Assembly (NCBI GenBank): GCA_022737715.1 | Contig: JAIITD010000056.1 | Location: 1-9,737, forward strand | Reading direction: 5' to 3' | Length of the DNA: 9,737 nucleotides | DNA from: Veillonella sp. | GTDB lineage: Bacteria > Bacillota > Negativicutes > Veillonellales > Veillonellaceae | Shown here: piece after piece, positions 1 through 6,291 of the stretch | Position numbering within the stretch: position 1 is the first letter of the stretch | How the letters are laid out: each line of letters starts with the position of its first letter | Translations under genes and position numbers: made by a program | Notes under the pieces: model-generated | Told to the model about the DNA's origin: nothing | What the model saw: the letters and a program-made list of their open reading frames with translations, nothing else | The model's database searches: none

Positions 1-471
1 ATAGCTGATAAAATAGAAAAATTTATACTTAATAAATTGACAGAAGAACAAGAAAAATTGATTTTAAAGAGAAATGAGTTGGCCGATGAATTAGATTGTG
101 CACCTTCTCAGATTAGCTATGTATTAAGTACGCGTTTTTCTAATGAACGAGGATTTGATGTTGAATCTAGACGTGGATTAGGTGGATATATTAGAATTCG
201 TAAGTTACAACCTGAATCTTCTAATATGGTACCAGCAGTTACAACTTATCATATCTATGAAGGTCCAAACCGCGTGGAACGGTTAATCGATTTGCGCGAT
301 GTTGATCAATCTTTATTTCAACTGTTACAAGATAATAAAATTACAAAGCGCGAGGCTCAAATGATGCATAATTCATTTGCTAGCATCATTGAACATGTAG
401 ATTATGAATCTAGAAATGATGCTATTCGCAATCTTTATGCATCTATGATAGAGACATTACGGAAGGAGTGA
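1..471 (+). CDS. ctsR: CtsR, class III heat-shock transcriptional repressor (5' end outside window)
   Basis: CtsR is a dimeric winged-helix repressor that binds tandem GGTCAAA-type operators ahead of clp and ctsR operons and releases them on heat or protein stress. The frame is open from base 1. The residues before the TTG at 37 (reading IADKIEKFILNKL) match the CtsR N-terminus, so that TTG is internal and the true start lies a few codons upstream of the window. There are 156 visible residues, close to the usual ~155. The helix-turn-helix is around visible residues 25-45 (RNELADEL, PSQISYVL, TRF). The wing ends in ESRRGLGGYIRI at residues 55-66, and the arginine just before the glycines (residue 58) is kept. 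The glycine-rich loop, GGGG as I recall it from Bacillus, reads GLGG here. The C-terminal dimerisation/McsB-contact domain is complete. mcsA starts 6 bases after the stop. The operator and promoter are not in the window. Identity is secure. Confidence 0.95.
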   Translation: MADKIEKFILNKLTEEQEKLILKRNELADELDCAPSQISYVLSTRFSNERGFDVESRRGLGGYIRIRKLQPESSNMVPAVTTYHIYEGPNRVERLIDLRDVDQSLFQLLQDNKITKREAQMMHNSFASIIEHVDYESRNDAIRNLYASMIETLRKE

Positions 472-477
472 TGTCGT

Positions 478-1017
478 ATGAAATGCGATCATTGCCATAC
501 AAATGAAGCAACAGTGCATATGACAAATATCGTAAATAATCAAAAAACAGAACAACATTTATGTTCGTCTTGTGCTAATAAATTACAAAAAGATGGTAAG
601 TTATCTCCCTTTAGTTCTTTCGTAAATGATATTTGGGACAATGACTTTTTCTCCAATGATTTTTTCAAGAATATGGTGTACCCCGACCATATGTTGCAAT
701 CACAGCAGATGAAACGCTGTCCAAATTGTGGAAATACGTTTGAAGATTTTAATCGATTTGGGAAATTTGGATGTCCTAGTTGTTACGAAACTTTTAAAAA
801 TCAGATTGCATCGTTGGTACAACGCATTCAAGGGTCCATTGAATATGAAGGACGTGTACCGAATCAAGGGCATAATGTGTTCAAAGCACAGTATGAAATT
901 AAGCAATTACGACGTCAATTAGAGACGGCTATCGGTGATGAAAACTTTGAAGAAGCAGCTCAAATTAGAGATGCAATCAAAGCCTTAGAATCGAAGCTCG
1001 ATAGTCATGAAAATTGA
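478..1017 (+). CDS. mcsA: McsA, zinc-finger activator of protein arginine kinase McsB
   Basis: McsA binds and stimulates McsB and helps inactivate CtsR in stress. The 179-residue protein has four CxxC pairs: C3/C6, C29/C32, C81/C84 and C99/C102, consistent with two zinc-binding modules. An acidic/aromatic stretch (residues 45-65) links them, and a C-terminal UVR motif spans about residues 136-175 (core NFEEAAQIRDAIKALE). ClpC carries a related UVR-like motif in its middle domain, which fits the shared interaction network. The ATG at 478 has a good Shine-Dalgarno sequence (GGAAGGAG, 461-468) lying inside the end of ctsR, with a 9-base spacer. Length and motif order are those of the family and no key cysteine is missing. 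It sits between ctsR and mcsB with gaps of 6 and 10 bases, so translation is probably coupled. Shadow frames inside it (700-922) have no support. Confidence 0.95.
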   Translation: MKCDHCHTNEATVHMTNIVNNQKTEQHLCSSCANKLQKDGKLSPFSSFVNDIWDNDFFSNDFFKNMVYPDHMLQSQQMKRCPNCGNTFEDFNRFGKFGCPSCYETFKNQIASLVQRIQGSIEYEGRVPNQGHNVFKAQYEIKQLRRQLETAIGDENFEEAAQIRDAIKALESKLDSHEN

Positions 1018-1027
1018 GGAGGATAGT

Positions 1028-2092
1028 ATGTTCGATAATATATTAGATACAGCCCTTAGTAAATGGCTTCAACATACGCCATCCGATTCAGATCATATCG
1101 TTATTTCTAGTCGTATACGATTAGCTCGAAATTTTAGAGACACATTATTTACCAATAAAAATGATGAAGCAGCTTTAAATCATGTCGATTCTATTGCACG
1201 TGGATTGGTTAGTACGTTAAAAGATGTAGACAATCAAGATTATTATTGTATTAGTCTTGATAAATTATCCGATATAGAACGCGCTATTCTTGTGGAAAAA
1301 CATTTGATTAGTCCTGTTATGGCTGAAAAATTACCGTATCGTAGCTTGCTTGTGTCCGATGATGCATCGGTAGCAATTATGGTTAATGAAGAGGACCATT
1401 TGCGCATACAAACTATGGAGGCAGGTCTTAATTTAATGGATGCTTTCCACCATGCAGAACGCATTGATGATGCTATTGATGAGAAGCAACCATTTGCATT
1501 TAATGAATCTTTTGGCTATTTAACTGCCTGTCCAACGAATGTGGGCACTGGTCTACGCGCCTCTGTTATGCTACATTTACCTGCGTTAGCAATGACTGGA
1601 CGCATTAATCGTCTCGTTCGCAGTATTGTTCAACTTGGCTATTCTGTGCGCGGTCTATATGGCGAAGGTTCTGAAGCGTTAGGTCATATTTACCAGGTGT
1701 CTAATCAACGTACGATGGGCATTAGTGAAGCTGATACAATTGAGCAATTGACGAAAATTGTAGAAGGAATCATAGCAGAAGAGCGAAAATGTCGCCAAAC
1801 ATTGGTGCACAATGATAAAGATGGTCTTGAAGATCATTTGTGGCGGTCCTATGGTATATTGCGATATGCAAGATCTATAAGCGGTCAGGAATCGCTAGAA
1901 AAATTAAGTGATGTCCAATTAGGTGTAGATTTAGATATCTTACCTGCATGGTCGAGCGATAGTTTTAATGAATTGGTGGCTATTACAAGATCCAATTTTT
2001 TACATAAATATATGGGAAAAGAAGAGGTAAGCCCTCAAGAACGCGATAATTACAGAGCAACAGTAATTAGAGAAAAGCTTTCACAAAAATAA
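1028..2092 (+). CDS. mcsB: McsB, protein arginine kinase
   Basis: McsB phosphorylates arginine residues on CtsR and on misfolded proteins, marking them for ClpC-ClpP. The fold is that of phosphagen kinases. Visible signatures are SSRIRLARN (residues 27-35, nucleotide-binding arginines), an acidic NEEDH loop at 120-124, the catalytic loop GYLTACPTNVGTG (163-175, with C168), and RGLYGEGSEA (208-217). RDNYRA at 339-344 matches the RDxxRA allosteric phospho-arginine pocket known from Bacillus McsB. Length is 354 residues, near the usual ~355-363. I chose ATG 1028 because GAGGAGG (1016-1022) precedes it by 5 bases and because the protein then begins MFDNILDTALSKWL like family members. An in-frame ATG at 1007 lies inside mcsA and would place that ribosome binding site within the coding region. 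It follows mcsA by 10 bases, and the pair forms the kinase complex. No defects were seen. Confidence 0.96.
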   Translation: MFDNILDTALSKWLQHTPSDSDHIVISSRIRLARNFRDTLFTNKNDEAALNHVDSIARGLVSTLKDVDNQDYYCISLDKLSDIERAILVEKHLISPVMAEKLPYRSLLVSDDASVAIMVNEEDHLRIQTMEAGLNLMDAFHHAERIDDAIDEKQPFAFNESFGYLTACPTNVGTGLRASVMLHLPALAMTGRINRLVRSIVQLGYSVRGLYGEGSEALGHIYQVSNQRTMGISEADTIEQLTKIVEGIIAEERKCRQTLVHNDKDGLEDHLWRSYGILRYARSISGQESLEKLSDVQLGVDLDILPAWSSDSFNELVAITRSNFLHKYMGKEEVSPQERDNYRATVIREKLSQK

Positions 2093-2134
2093 TAATGGTC
2101 GTCCTATTTTATGTGATGTTGAAGAATACCATTC

Positions 2135-2149
2135 ATGGAGATACTCCAT
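2135..2149 (+). promoter_or_regulatory. Short perfect inverted repeat in mcsB-clpC gap (first of three)
   Basis: ATGGAG (2135-2140) is followed by ATA and CTCCAT (2144-2149), a perfect 6-bp stem with a 3-base loop. No long T-run follows (TTAATATAG), so it is not a convincing terminator. It is one of three small hairpins in the 146-base gap between mcsB and clpC. Function is unknown; the stem is short enough to be chance. Confidence 0.35.
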
Positions 2150-2173
2150 TTAATATAGATTTACAAAAAGTAC

Positions 2174-2192
2174 CTTCATTTTTTGAATGAAG
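2174..2192 (+). promoter_or_regulatory. Hairpin with short T-rich tail, possible weak terminator or processing site
   Basis: CTTCATT (2174-2180) and AATGAAG (2186-2192) form a perfect 7-bp stem with loop TTTTG, followed by TTTATATA. The stem is AT-rich (two GC pairs), so termination would be weak at best. Between mcsB and clpC it might lower or set apart clpC expression, or stabilise a processed end. This is inference from the repeat only. Confidence 0.4.
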
Positions 2193-2205
2193 TTTATATA
2201 GAGAG

Positions 2206-2223
2206 CGCAAACTTATGTTTGCG
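2206..2223 (+). promoter_or_regulatory. Hairpin directly upstream of the clpC ribosome binding site
   Basis: CGCAAAC (2206-2212), loop TTAT, GTTTGCG (2217-2223) form a perfect 7-bp stem with an A/T tetraloop. It ends 3 bases before the GAGG used by clpC (2227-2230). The ATG at 2215 lies in the loop and stem, which is one more reason not to take it as the clpC start. It may shape ribosome access or act as an RNA stability element; nothing proves it. Confidence 0.45.
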
Positions 2224-2238
2224 AACGAGGTAATACAT

Positions 2239-4689
2239 ATGATGCAACGATTTACAGATGATGCACAACGAGTGTTATCCTTCGCCCAAGAAGCGGCCTT
2301 GGAACTAGGCCATGACTATGTGGGCACGGAGCATGTACTCATTGGGCTCATAAAGGTTAAAAATGGTGTTGCCGCAAAGGCTCTTAATGAGCTAGGTCTC
2401 AGTGCAGAGACCATTATTGAAGATGTTGAAGAGCACATCGGACGAGGAAATAAGAAAGCTAGTTCCGTATATATGACACCTCGTGTAAAACATGTGCTAG
2501 AGTTAGCTGTTGAAGTAGCTAATCATATGAACCACAATTATGTGGGAACGGAACATATTCTGTTAGGGTTGTTGAGTGATGGTGGCGGCGTAGCAGTCGG
2601 TCTATTACGTAATCATAATATTCGCGCTAGTGACATTGTTGAAGTAATTCGAGATATTCTTGGATCTTCTGGTAGAACTAGTCATAATAGTGAAGATAAC
2701 CAAGATAGCAGTTCATTAGGCGATCTTGCCGACTTCGGAACAGATTTAAATGAATCTGCTAAACAGGGTAAAATTGATCCTGTGATTGGCCGAGATAAAG
2801 AGATTTCGAGGGTTATTCAAATTTTGAGTCGTCGTACCAAAAATAATCCGGTGCTTATCGGTGAACCAGGTGTAGGCAAAACTGCAATTGCAGAAGGCTT
2901 GGCACAGCGTATCGTAAATGGTAATGTGCCAGAAATATTACGTAACAAGCGAATTATTTCACTGAGCATCAGTTCGATGTTAGCCGGTGCGAAGTATCGT
3001 GGTGAATTTGAAGAACGATTGAAAAAAGCCATCGATGAAGTTCAAAAACATGACGATATGATTATATTCATCGATGAAATTCATACATTAGTTGGCGCTG
3101 GTGCCACTGAAGGCGCCATGGATGCAGCGAATATTTTAAAACCTGCATTAGCTCGTGGTGAGTTCCAAGTAATTGGTGCTACAACATTGGATGAATATAA
3201 AAAGCATATAGAAAAAGATGCTGCACTAGAACGTAGATTTCAACCGGTCTTAGTTGGTGAACCTTCTGAGGAAGATGCGCTCGAAATTTTAAAAGGGCTT
3301 CGTGATCGATATGAGGCCTTTCATAAGGCAAAGATTACTGACGAAGCATTGGAAGCAGCGGTTTCACTATCTAGCCGATACATTACAGATCGATTCTTGC
3401 CGGATAAGGCTATCGATGTTGTTGATGAGGCTGCATCCAAGGTGCGGATGAAAGTGTTTTCTGCCGCACCCGATGTGAAAGCATTGGAAACACAATTAGC
3501 AGATGTAAAAAAGGAAAAAGAAGCTGCTGTAACCGCTCAAGAATTTGAGAAGGCTGCTGAGATGCGTGATGAAGAAAAGCGCATTGAAAAGGAAATTAAT
3601 GATAAGAAAAATGCAGCTAAGGAAAATAGCGATGCTAAGTTAGTTGTTACTGACGAAGATATCGCCTCTGTAGTAGCACAATGGACAGGTATTCCTGTTT
3701 CTAAAATCGCACAGGAAGAATCTGAATCATTATTACACTTAGAAGAAGAGCTTCATAAACGCGTCATCGGTCAAGATGAGGCTGTTGTGGCTGTCTCCAA
3801 GGCTGTTCGCCGCGCGAGGGCCGGTCTAAAAGATCCTAAACGTCCTATTGGATCGTTCCTATTCCTAGGTCCTACAGGTGTTGGTAAGACCGAATTGGCT
3901 CGTGCCTTAGCTGTTGCCTTGTTTGGCGATGAGACGGCGATGATTCGTCTAGATATGTCCGAATATATGGAAAAACATACCGTATCTCGTTTAGTTGGTG
4001 CCCCTCCAGGTTATGTAGGCTATGAAGAAGGAGGTCAATTAACAGATGCGGTACGCCGTAAACCATATAGTGTGATTCTTCTTGACGAAGTAGAAAAGGC
4101 CCATGCAGATTTCTTTAATATCTTATTGCAAGTTCTTGATGATGGTCGATTGACAGATAGCCAAGGTCGCACTGTTGATTTTAGGAATACTGTTATTATC
4201 ATGACAAGTAATTTGGGTGCAAATGCACTTCGTAAGAGTTCTCCTGAACTTGGATTCTTAGCTGCTAAGAAGTCCGATAGTGCATCTGATGCTTCTAATG
4301 AGGTCAACTTTAAGGAAGCTAAAAAATCTGTTATGGATGCGGTAAAACGTCATTTCCGCCCTGAATTTTTGAATCGTATCGATGAAATGATTGTATTCCA
4401 TGCTTTAACGTCAAATGATTTAAAACAAATTGTTACAATTTTAATGGATACTGTAGTAAAACGTCTTGGTGATATGGGACTATCTCTGGAAATTTCCCCA
4501 GCAGCTATGGATATGCTTGTGAAAGAAGGATCTGATTTCTCAATGGGCGCACGTCCATTGAAACGAGCTATTCAACGGTTGATTGAAGATCCTATTTCGG
4601 ATCTTATTTTACAAGGTAATGCTCCTGAAGGTGCTACCATCAAGGCCGATGTAGAAGATGAACACATTATTGTAAAAGCTTCTAATTAA
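2239..4689 (+). CDS. clpC: ClpC, AAA+ unfoldase of the ClpCP protease
   Basis: ClpC is a hexameric ATP-driven unfoldase that feeds substrates, including phospho-arginine-marked ones, to ClpP. It has 816 residues, against ~810 in Bacillus. Two N-domain repeats (about 5-38 and 79-112) each hold a GTEH motif; their glutamates E31 and E105 fit the phospho-arginine docking residues described for Bacillus ClpC. The first ATPase domain has Walker A GEPGVGKT (208-215) and Walker B IIFIDE (275-280). A coiled-coil middle domain with a UVR-like core lies at about 425-460. The second ATPase domain has GPTGVGKT (544-551) and VILLDE (612-617). The LGF tripeptide at 671-673 is the expected ClpP-binding loop, so this is a protease partner and not a ClpB-type disaggregase. 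The start is ATG 2239 (MMQRFTDDAQ), 8 bases after GAGG; ATG 2242 is possible. ATG 2215 would add eight residues that the family lacks. Confidence 0.97.
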   Translation: MMQRFTDDAQRVLSFAQEAALELGHDYVGTEHVLIGLIKVKNGVAAKALNELGLSAETIIEDVEEHIGRGNKKASSVYMTPRVKHVLELAVEVANHMNHNYVGTEHILLGLLSDGGGVAVGLLRNHNIRASDIVEVIRDILGSSGRTSHNSEDNQDSSSLGDLADFGTDLNESAKQGKIDPVIGRDKEISRVIQILSRRTKNNPVLIGEPGVGKTAIAEGLAQRIVNGNVPEILRNKRIISLSISSMLAGAKYRGEFEERLKKAIDEVQKHDDMIIFIDEIHTLVGAGATEGAMDAANILKPALARGEFQVIGATTLDEYKKHIEKDAALERRFQPVLVGEPSEEDALEILKGLRDRYEAFHKAKITDEALEAAVSLSSRYITDRFLPDKAIDVVDEAASKVRMKVFSAAPDVKALETQLADVKKEKEAAVTAQEFEKAAEMRDEEKRIEKEINDKKNAAKENSDAKLVVTDEDIASVVAQWTGIPVSKIAQEESESLLHLEEELHKRVIGQDEAVVAVSKAVRRARAGLKDPKRPIGSFLFLGPTGVGKTELARALAVALFGDETAMIRLDMSEYMEKHTVSRLVGAPPGYVGYEEGGQLTDAVRRKPYSVILLDEVEKAHADFFNILLQVLDDGRLTDSQGRTVDFRNTVIIMTSNLGANALRKSSPELGFLAAKKSDSASDASNEVNFKEAKKSVMDAVKRHFRPEFLNRIDEMIVFHALTSNDLKQIVTILMDTVVKRLGDMGLSLEISPAAMDMLVKEGSDFSMGARPLKRAIQRLIEDPISDLILQGNAPEGATIKADVEDEHIIVKASN

Positions 4690-4723
4690 TTGGGAATAGA
4701 TATTGTTCTCATACAGTCTTTTA

Positions 4724-4752
4724 TGTAAAATTTAATGTCAAAATGGTATACT
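4724..4752 (+). promoter_or_regulatory. Candidate extended -10 promoter for radA
   Basis: TATACT (4747-4752) is a near-consensus -10 preceded by TG one base upstream (TGG, 4744-4746), giving an extended -10. The -35 position at 17-base spacing (TGTAAA, 4724-4729) is poor, which extended -10 promoters tolerate. The expected start is near 4759, giving an ~86-base leader before radA. It would let radA and its downstream genes be expressed without the CtsR-controlled promoter. Prediction from motif only. Confidence 0.55.
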
Positions 4753-4767
4753 ATTAGTGATAATAGT
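4750..4767 (+). repeat. Palindrome over the -10/start region of the radA promoter
   Basis: ACTATTA (4750-4756), spacer GTGA, TAATAGT (4761-4767) are perfect inverted repeats of 7 bases. They overlap the end of the candidate -10 and the predicted transcription start. The site could be an operator half-site pair or a 5' RNA hairpin, or simply AT-rich chance. It does not resemble the CtsR tandem-repeat operator. Confidence 0.4.
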
Positions 4768-4790
4768 TGACCGTAGTATTAATTATGCAC

Positions 4791-4832
4791 AAAAGGTCAT
4801 GAGTGAATTATCATTCATGACCTTTTACTTTT
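4791..4832 (+). terminator. Strong rho-independent-type hairpin between clpC and radA
   Basis: AAAAGGTCATGAGTGA (4791-4806) pairs with TCATTCATGACCTTTT (4811-4826) over 16 positions, with one G-T wobble and loop ATTA. The T-rich tail TTTTACTTTT runs over 4823-4832. It is placed to end clpC transcripts. Only 12 bases separate it from the radA ATG, so any transcript reaching radA must read through it; no promoter fits in the space after it. It therefore probably acts as a partial terminator or attenuator. The 5' AAAA arm gives it some bidirectional character. Confidence 0.8.
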
Positions 4833-4844
4833 CACGGGGGTTGT

Positions 4845-6221
4845 ATGGCAAAGGTAAAAACCGTTTTCTTTTGTAATAATTGTGGTGCTGAATCTGCCAA
4901 GTGGATGGGAAAATGCCCTCAATGCGGTGAATGGAATACACTGGTTGAAGAAGTGGTAAAGGATACTAAACATAGTCGTACACCGTCTGTACGTGGTGTG
5001 GGCACCAATACGACTAAACCCGTGGCATTGCCAGATATTGAAATGTCAGCAGTATCTAGAATTCCTACGACCTATAAGGAAATAGATAGAGTGCTTGGAG
5101 GCGGTATTGTTCCAGGTGCGCTAATGTTATTAGGTGGCGACCCTGGTATTGGTAAATCAACACTGCTTTTACAAGTGTCTCAAAAGGTGGCCGATACAGT
5201 TGGTACTGTTTTATATGCATCTGGCGAAGAATCACAATTGCAATTAAAATTGCGGGCTGAACGATTACATATTAATAGTGAACGGTTACATGTTATAGCC
5301 GATACAGATTTAGATCATATCCTTGAGGTCGCATTAGATCAAAAACCATCCTTACTGGTCATCGATTCTATACAAACAATGTTTACTGCAGATATCGAGG
5401 CAGCACCTGGTAGTGTTAGTCAAGTTCGTGAGTGTACATCTCGTTTATTACGGTTTTGTAAGGAGCAGAATATTCCCACCATTATCATTGGGCACGTAAC
5501 AAAGGAAGGCAATATTGCAGGGCCTCGTATGCTTGAACATATGGTGGATGTAGTACTTTATTTTGAAGGGGAACGCTCTTATCAGTTCCGCATATTACGA
5601 GCCATTAAAAATCGTTTTGGATCTACATCGGAAACCGGTATTTTTACCATGATTGAAGATGGTTTAGCAGAGCTTGCTAATCCGTCGGTGTCCTTGTTAG
5701 CTGAACGAGCTGATGATGAAAGTGGTAGTGCGGTTATGATTTATCTAGAAGGGGTTCGTCCCATTCTGGTAGAGGTTCAAAGTTTGGTAGCTACAACAGC
5801 ATTTGGAATGCCAAGACGTACGGCTATTGGCTATGATTTGAATCGTCTAATTGTGCTACTAGCAGTATTGGAAAAACGCTGTGGTTTTACGCTGGGGAAT
5901 AAGGATGTCTACGTCAATGTAATAGGTGGGTTAAAGGTTAATGAACCGGCTTGTGATTTATCGATGGCCGTTGCTATTGTATCTAACCTTAAGAATCGCG
6001 TAGTGCCTCATGACATGGTAATTCTCGGTGAAGTTGGCTTGACTGGTAATGTTCGTAGTATTCCACGCATAGAGCAACGGATTAATGAAGCTAAGAAATT
6101 GGGCTTTACAAAGTTTATCATCCCAGAAGGAAATTATAAGCAAATTAAGCATGATGATAAGTCCATTCAAATCCGCGGTGTTACGTCCATTGCACAAGCG
6201 ATGCAACTCGCATTTTCTTAA
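4845..6221 (+). CDS. radA: RadA/Sms, DNA recombination and branch-migration ATPase
   Basis: RadA is a RecA-like hexameric ATPase that promotes branch migration and processing of recombination intermediates in DNA repair and, where present, transformation. The protein has 458 residues, the usual length. An N-terminal zinc finger has C10, C13, C24 and C27. The RecA-like core has Walker A GGDPGIGKS (97-105), Walker B LLVID (170-174) and the RadA-specific KNRFG motif (255-259). A Lon-protease-like C-terminal domain begins at about 280 (GVRPILVEVQ, then RTAIGYDLNRL); such domains are non-proteolytic in this family. The start ATG 4845 follows a GGGGG stretch (4836-4840), a weak Shine-Dalgarno with only 4 bases of spacing. 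The N-terminus MAKVKTVFFCNNCG is typical. In Bacillus this gene follows clpC in the same operon; here a hairpin terminator and a candidate promoter come between. In Bacillus disA follows radA, but it is absent here. Confidence 0.96.
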   Translation: MAKVKTVFFCNNCGAESAKWMGKCPQCGEWNTLVEEVVKDTKHSRTPSVRGVGTNTTKPVALPDIEMSAVSRIPTTYKEIDRVLGGGIVPGALMLLGGDPGIGKSTLLLQVSQKVADTVGTVLYASGEESQLQLKLRAERLHINSERLHVIADTDLDHILEVALDQKPSLLVIDSIQTMFTADIEAAPGSVSQVRECTSRLLRFCKEQNIPTIIIGHVTKEGNIAGPRMLEHMVDVVLYFEGERSYQFRILRAIKNRFGSTSETGIFTMIEDGLAELANPSVSLLAERADDESGSAVMIYLEGVRPILVEVQSLVATTAFGMPRRTAIGYDLNRLIVLLAVLEKRCGFTLGNKDVYVNVIGGLKVNEPACDLSMAVAIVSNLKNRVVPHDMVILGEVGLTGNVRSIPRIEQRINEAKKLGFTKFIIPEGNYKQIKHDDKSIQIRGVTSIAQAMQLAFS

Positions 6222-6225
6222 TACA

Positions 6226-6234
6226 TGTTATAGT
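6226..6234 (+). promoter_or_regulatory. Possible extended -10 upstream of the PIN-TRAM gene
   Basis: TGTTATAGT contains TG-N-TATAGT, a 5-of-6 match to the -10 with the extended -10 dinucleotide. No -35-like hexamer is seen at a proper distance (ACTCGC at 17 bases). If used, transcription would start near 6241, about 10 bases before the hairpin at 6251. Weak evidence; read-through from radA would suffice. Confidence 0.25.
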
Positions 6235-6250
6235 TCATAGAAGGCTAATT

Positions 6251-6270
6251 CATAGAGTATAAACTCTATG
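6251..6270 (+). promoter_or_regulatory. Perfect hairpin ahead of the PIN-TRAM gene ribosome binding site
   Basis: CATAGAGT (6251-6258), loop ATAA, ACTCTATG (6263-6270) form a perfect 8-bp stem ending 7 bases before the Shine-Dalgarno core at 6278. No T-run follows, so it is not a terminator. TTCATAGA occurs twice, at 6234-6241 and 6249-6256; the first copy could also pair with TCTATG (6265-6270) over 6 bp, a weaker alternative fold. A role in translation control or mRNA stability is possible. Confidence 0.45.
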
Positions 6271-6276
6271 GTATTT

Positions 6277-6288
6277 GAAGGAGGTGAT
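6277..6288 (+). promoter_or_regulatory. Unusually complete Shine-Dalgarno site fixing the PIN-TRAM start
   Basis: GAAGGAGGTGAT is essentially a full complement of the 16S rRNA 3' end. AGGAGG (6279-6284) lies 7 bases from ATG 6292. It decides the start at 6292 over the in-frame ATG 6268, which sits in the hairpin stem with no ribosome binding site. Confidence 0.85.
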
Positions 6289-6291
6289 GCC

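Noticed and set aside
37..39. TTG at 37 as the start of ctsR
   Set aside because: The frame is open back to base 1 and the twelve residues before the TTG match the CtsR N-terminus; the gene simply runs off the window.
1007..1027. Upstream in-frame ATG for mcsB
   Set aside because: It overlaps mcsA and precedes the GAGGAGG site that serves ATG 1028; the added seven residues do not fit the family N-terminus.
2195..2200. TATATA as a -10 for a clpC promoter
   Set aside because: No TG extension and no -35-like hexamer at 16-18 bases (ACCTTC at 17).
2215..2238. Upstream in-frame ATG for clpC
   Set aside because: It lies inside a hairpin and has no good ribosome binding site; ClpC family proteins begin at the MMxRFT-like residues encoded from 2239.
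4035..4307. Antisense frame inside clpC
   Set aside because: Covers the conserved second ATPase domain of ClpC on the other strand and has no independent support.
4767..4772. TTGACC as a CtsR operator half-site or a -35 element
   Set aside because: No second half-site at the required tandem spacing, and no -10-like hexamer 16-18 bases downstream.
4768..4799. Antiterminator pairing of TGACC (4768-4772) with GGTCA (4795-4799)
   Set aside because: Only 5 bp, far weaker than the 16-bp terminator stem it would have to compete with.
4785..4802. Five-codon ORF (MHKRS) in the radA leader, as a leader peptide for attenuation
   Set aside because: It has no Shine-Dalgarno and no run of regulatory codons; it runs into the terminator stem by chance.
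6268..6291. Upstream in-frame ATG for the PIN-TRAM gene
   Set aside because: It sits in a hairpin stem and upstream of the near-perfect Shine-Dalgarno that serves ATG 6292.
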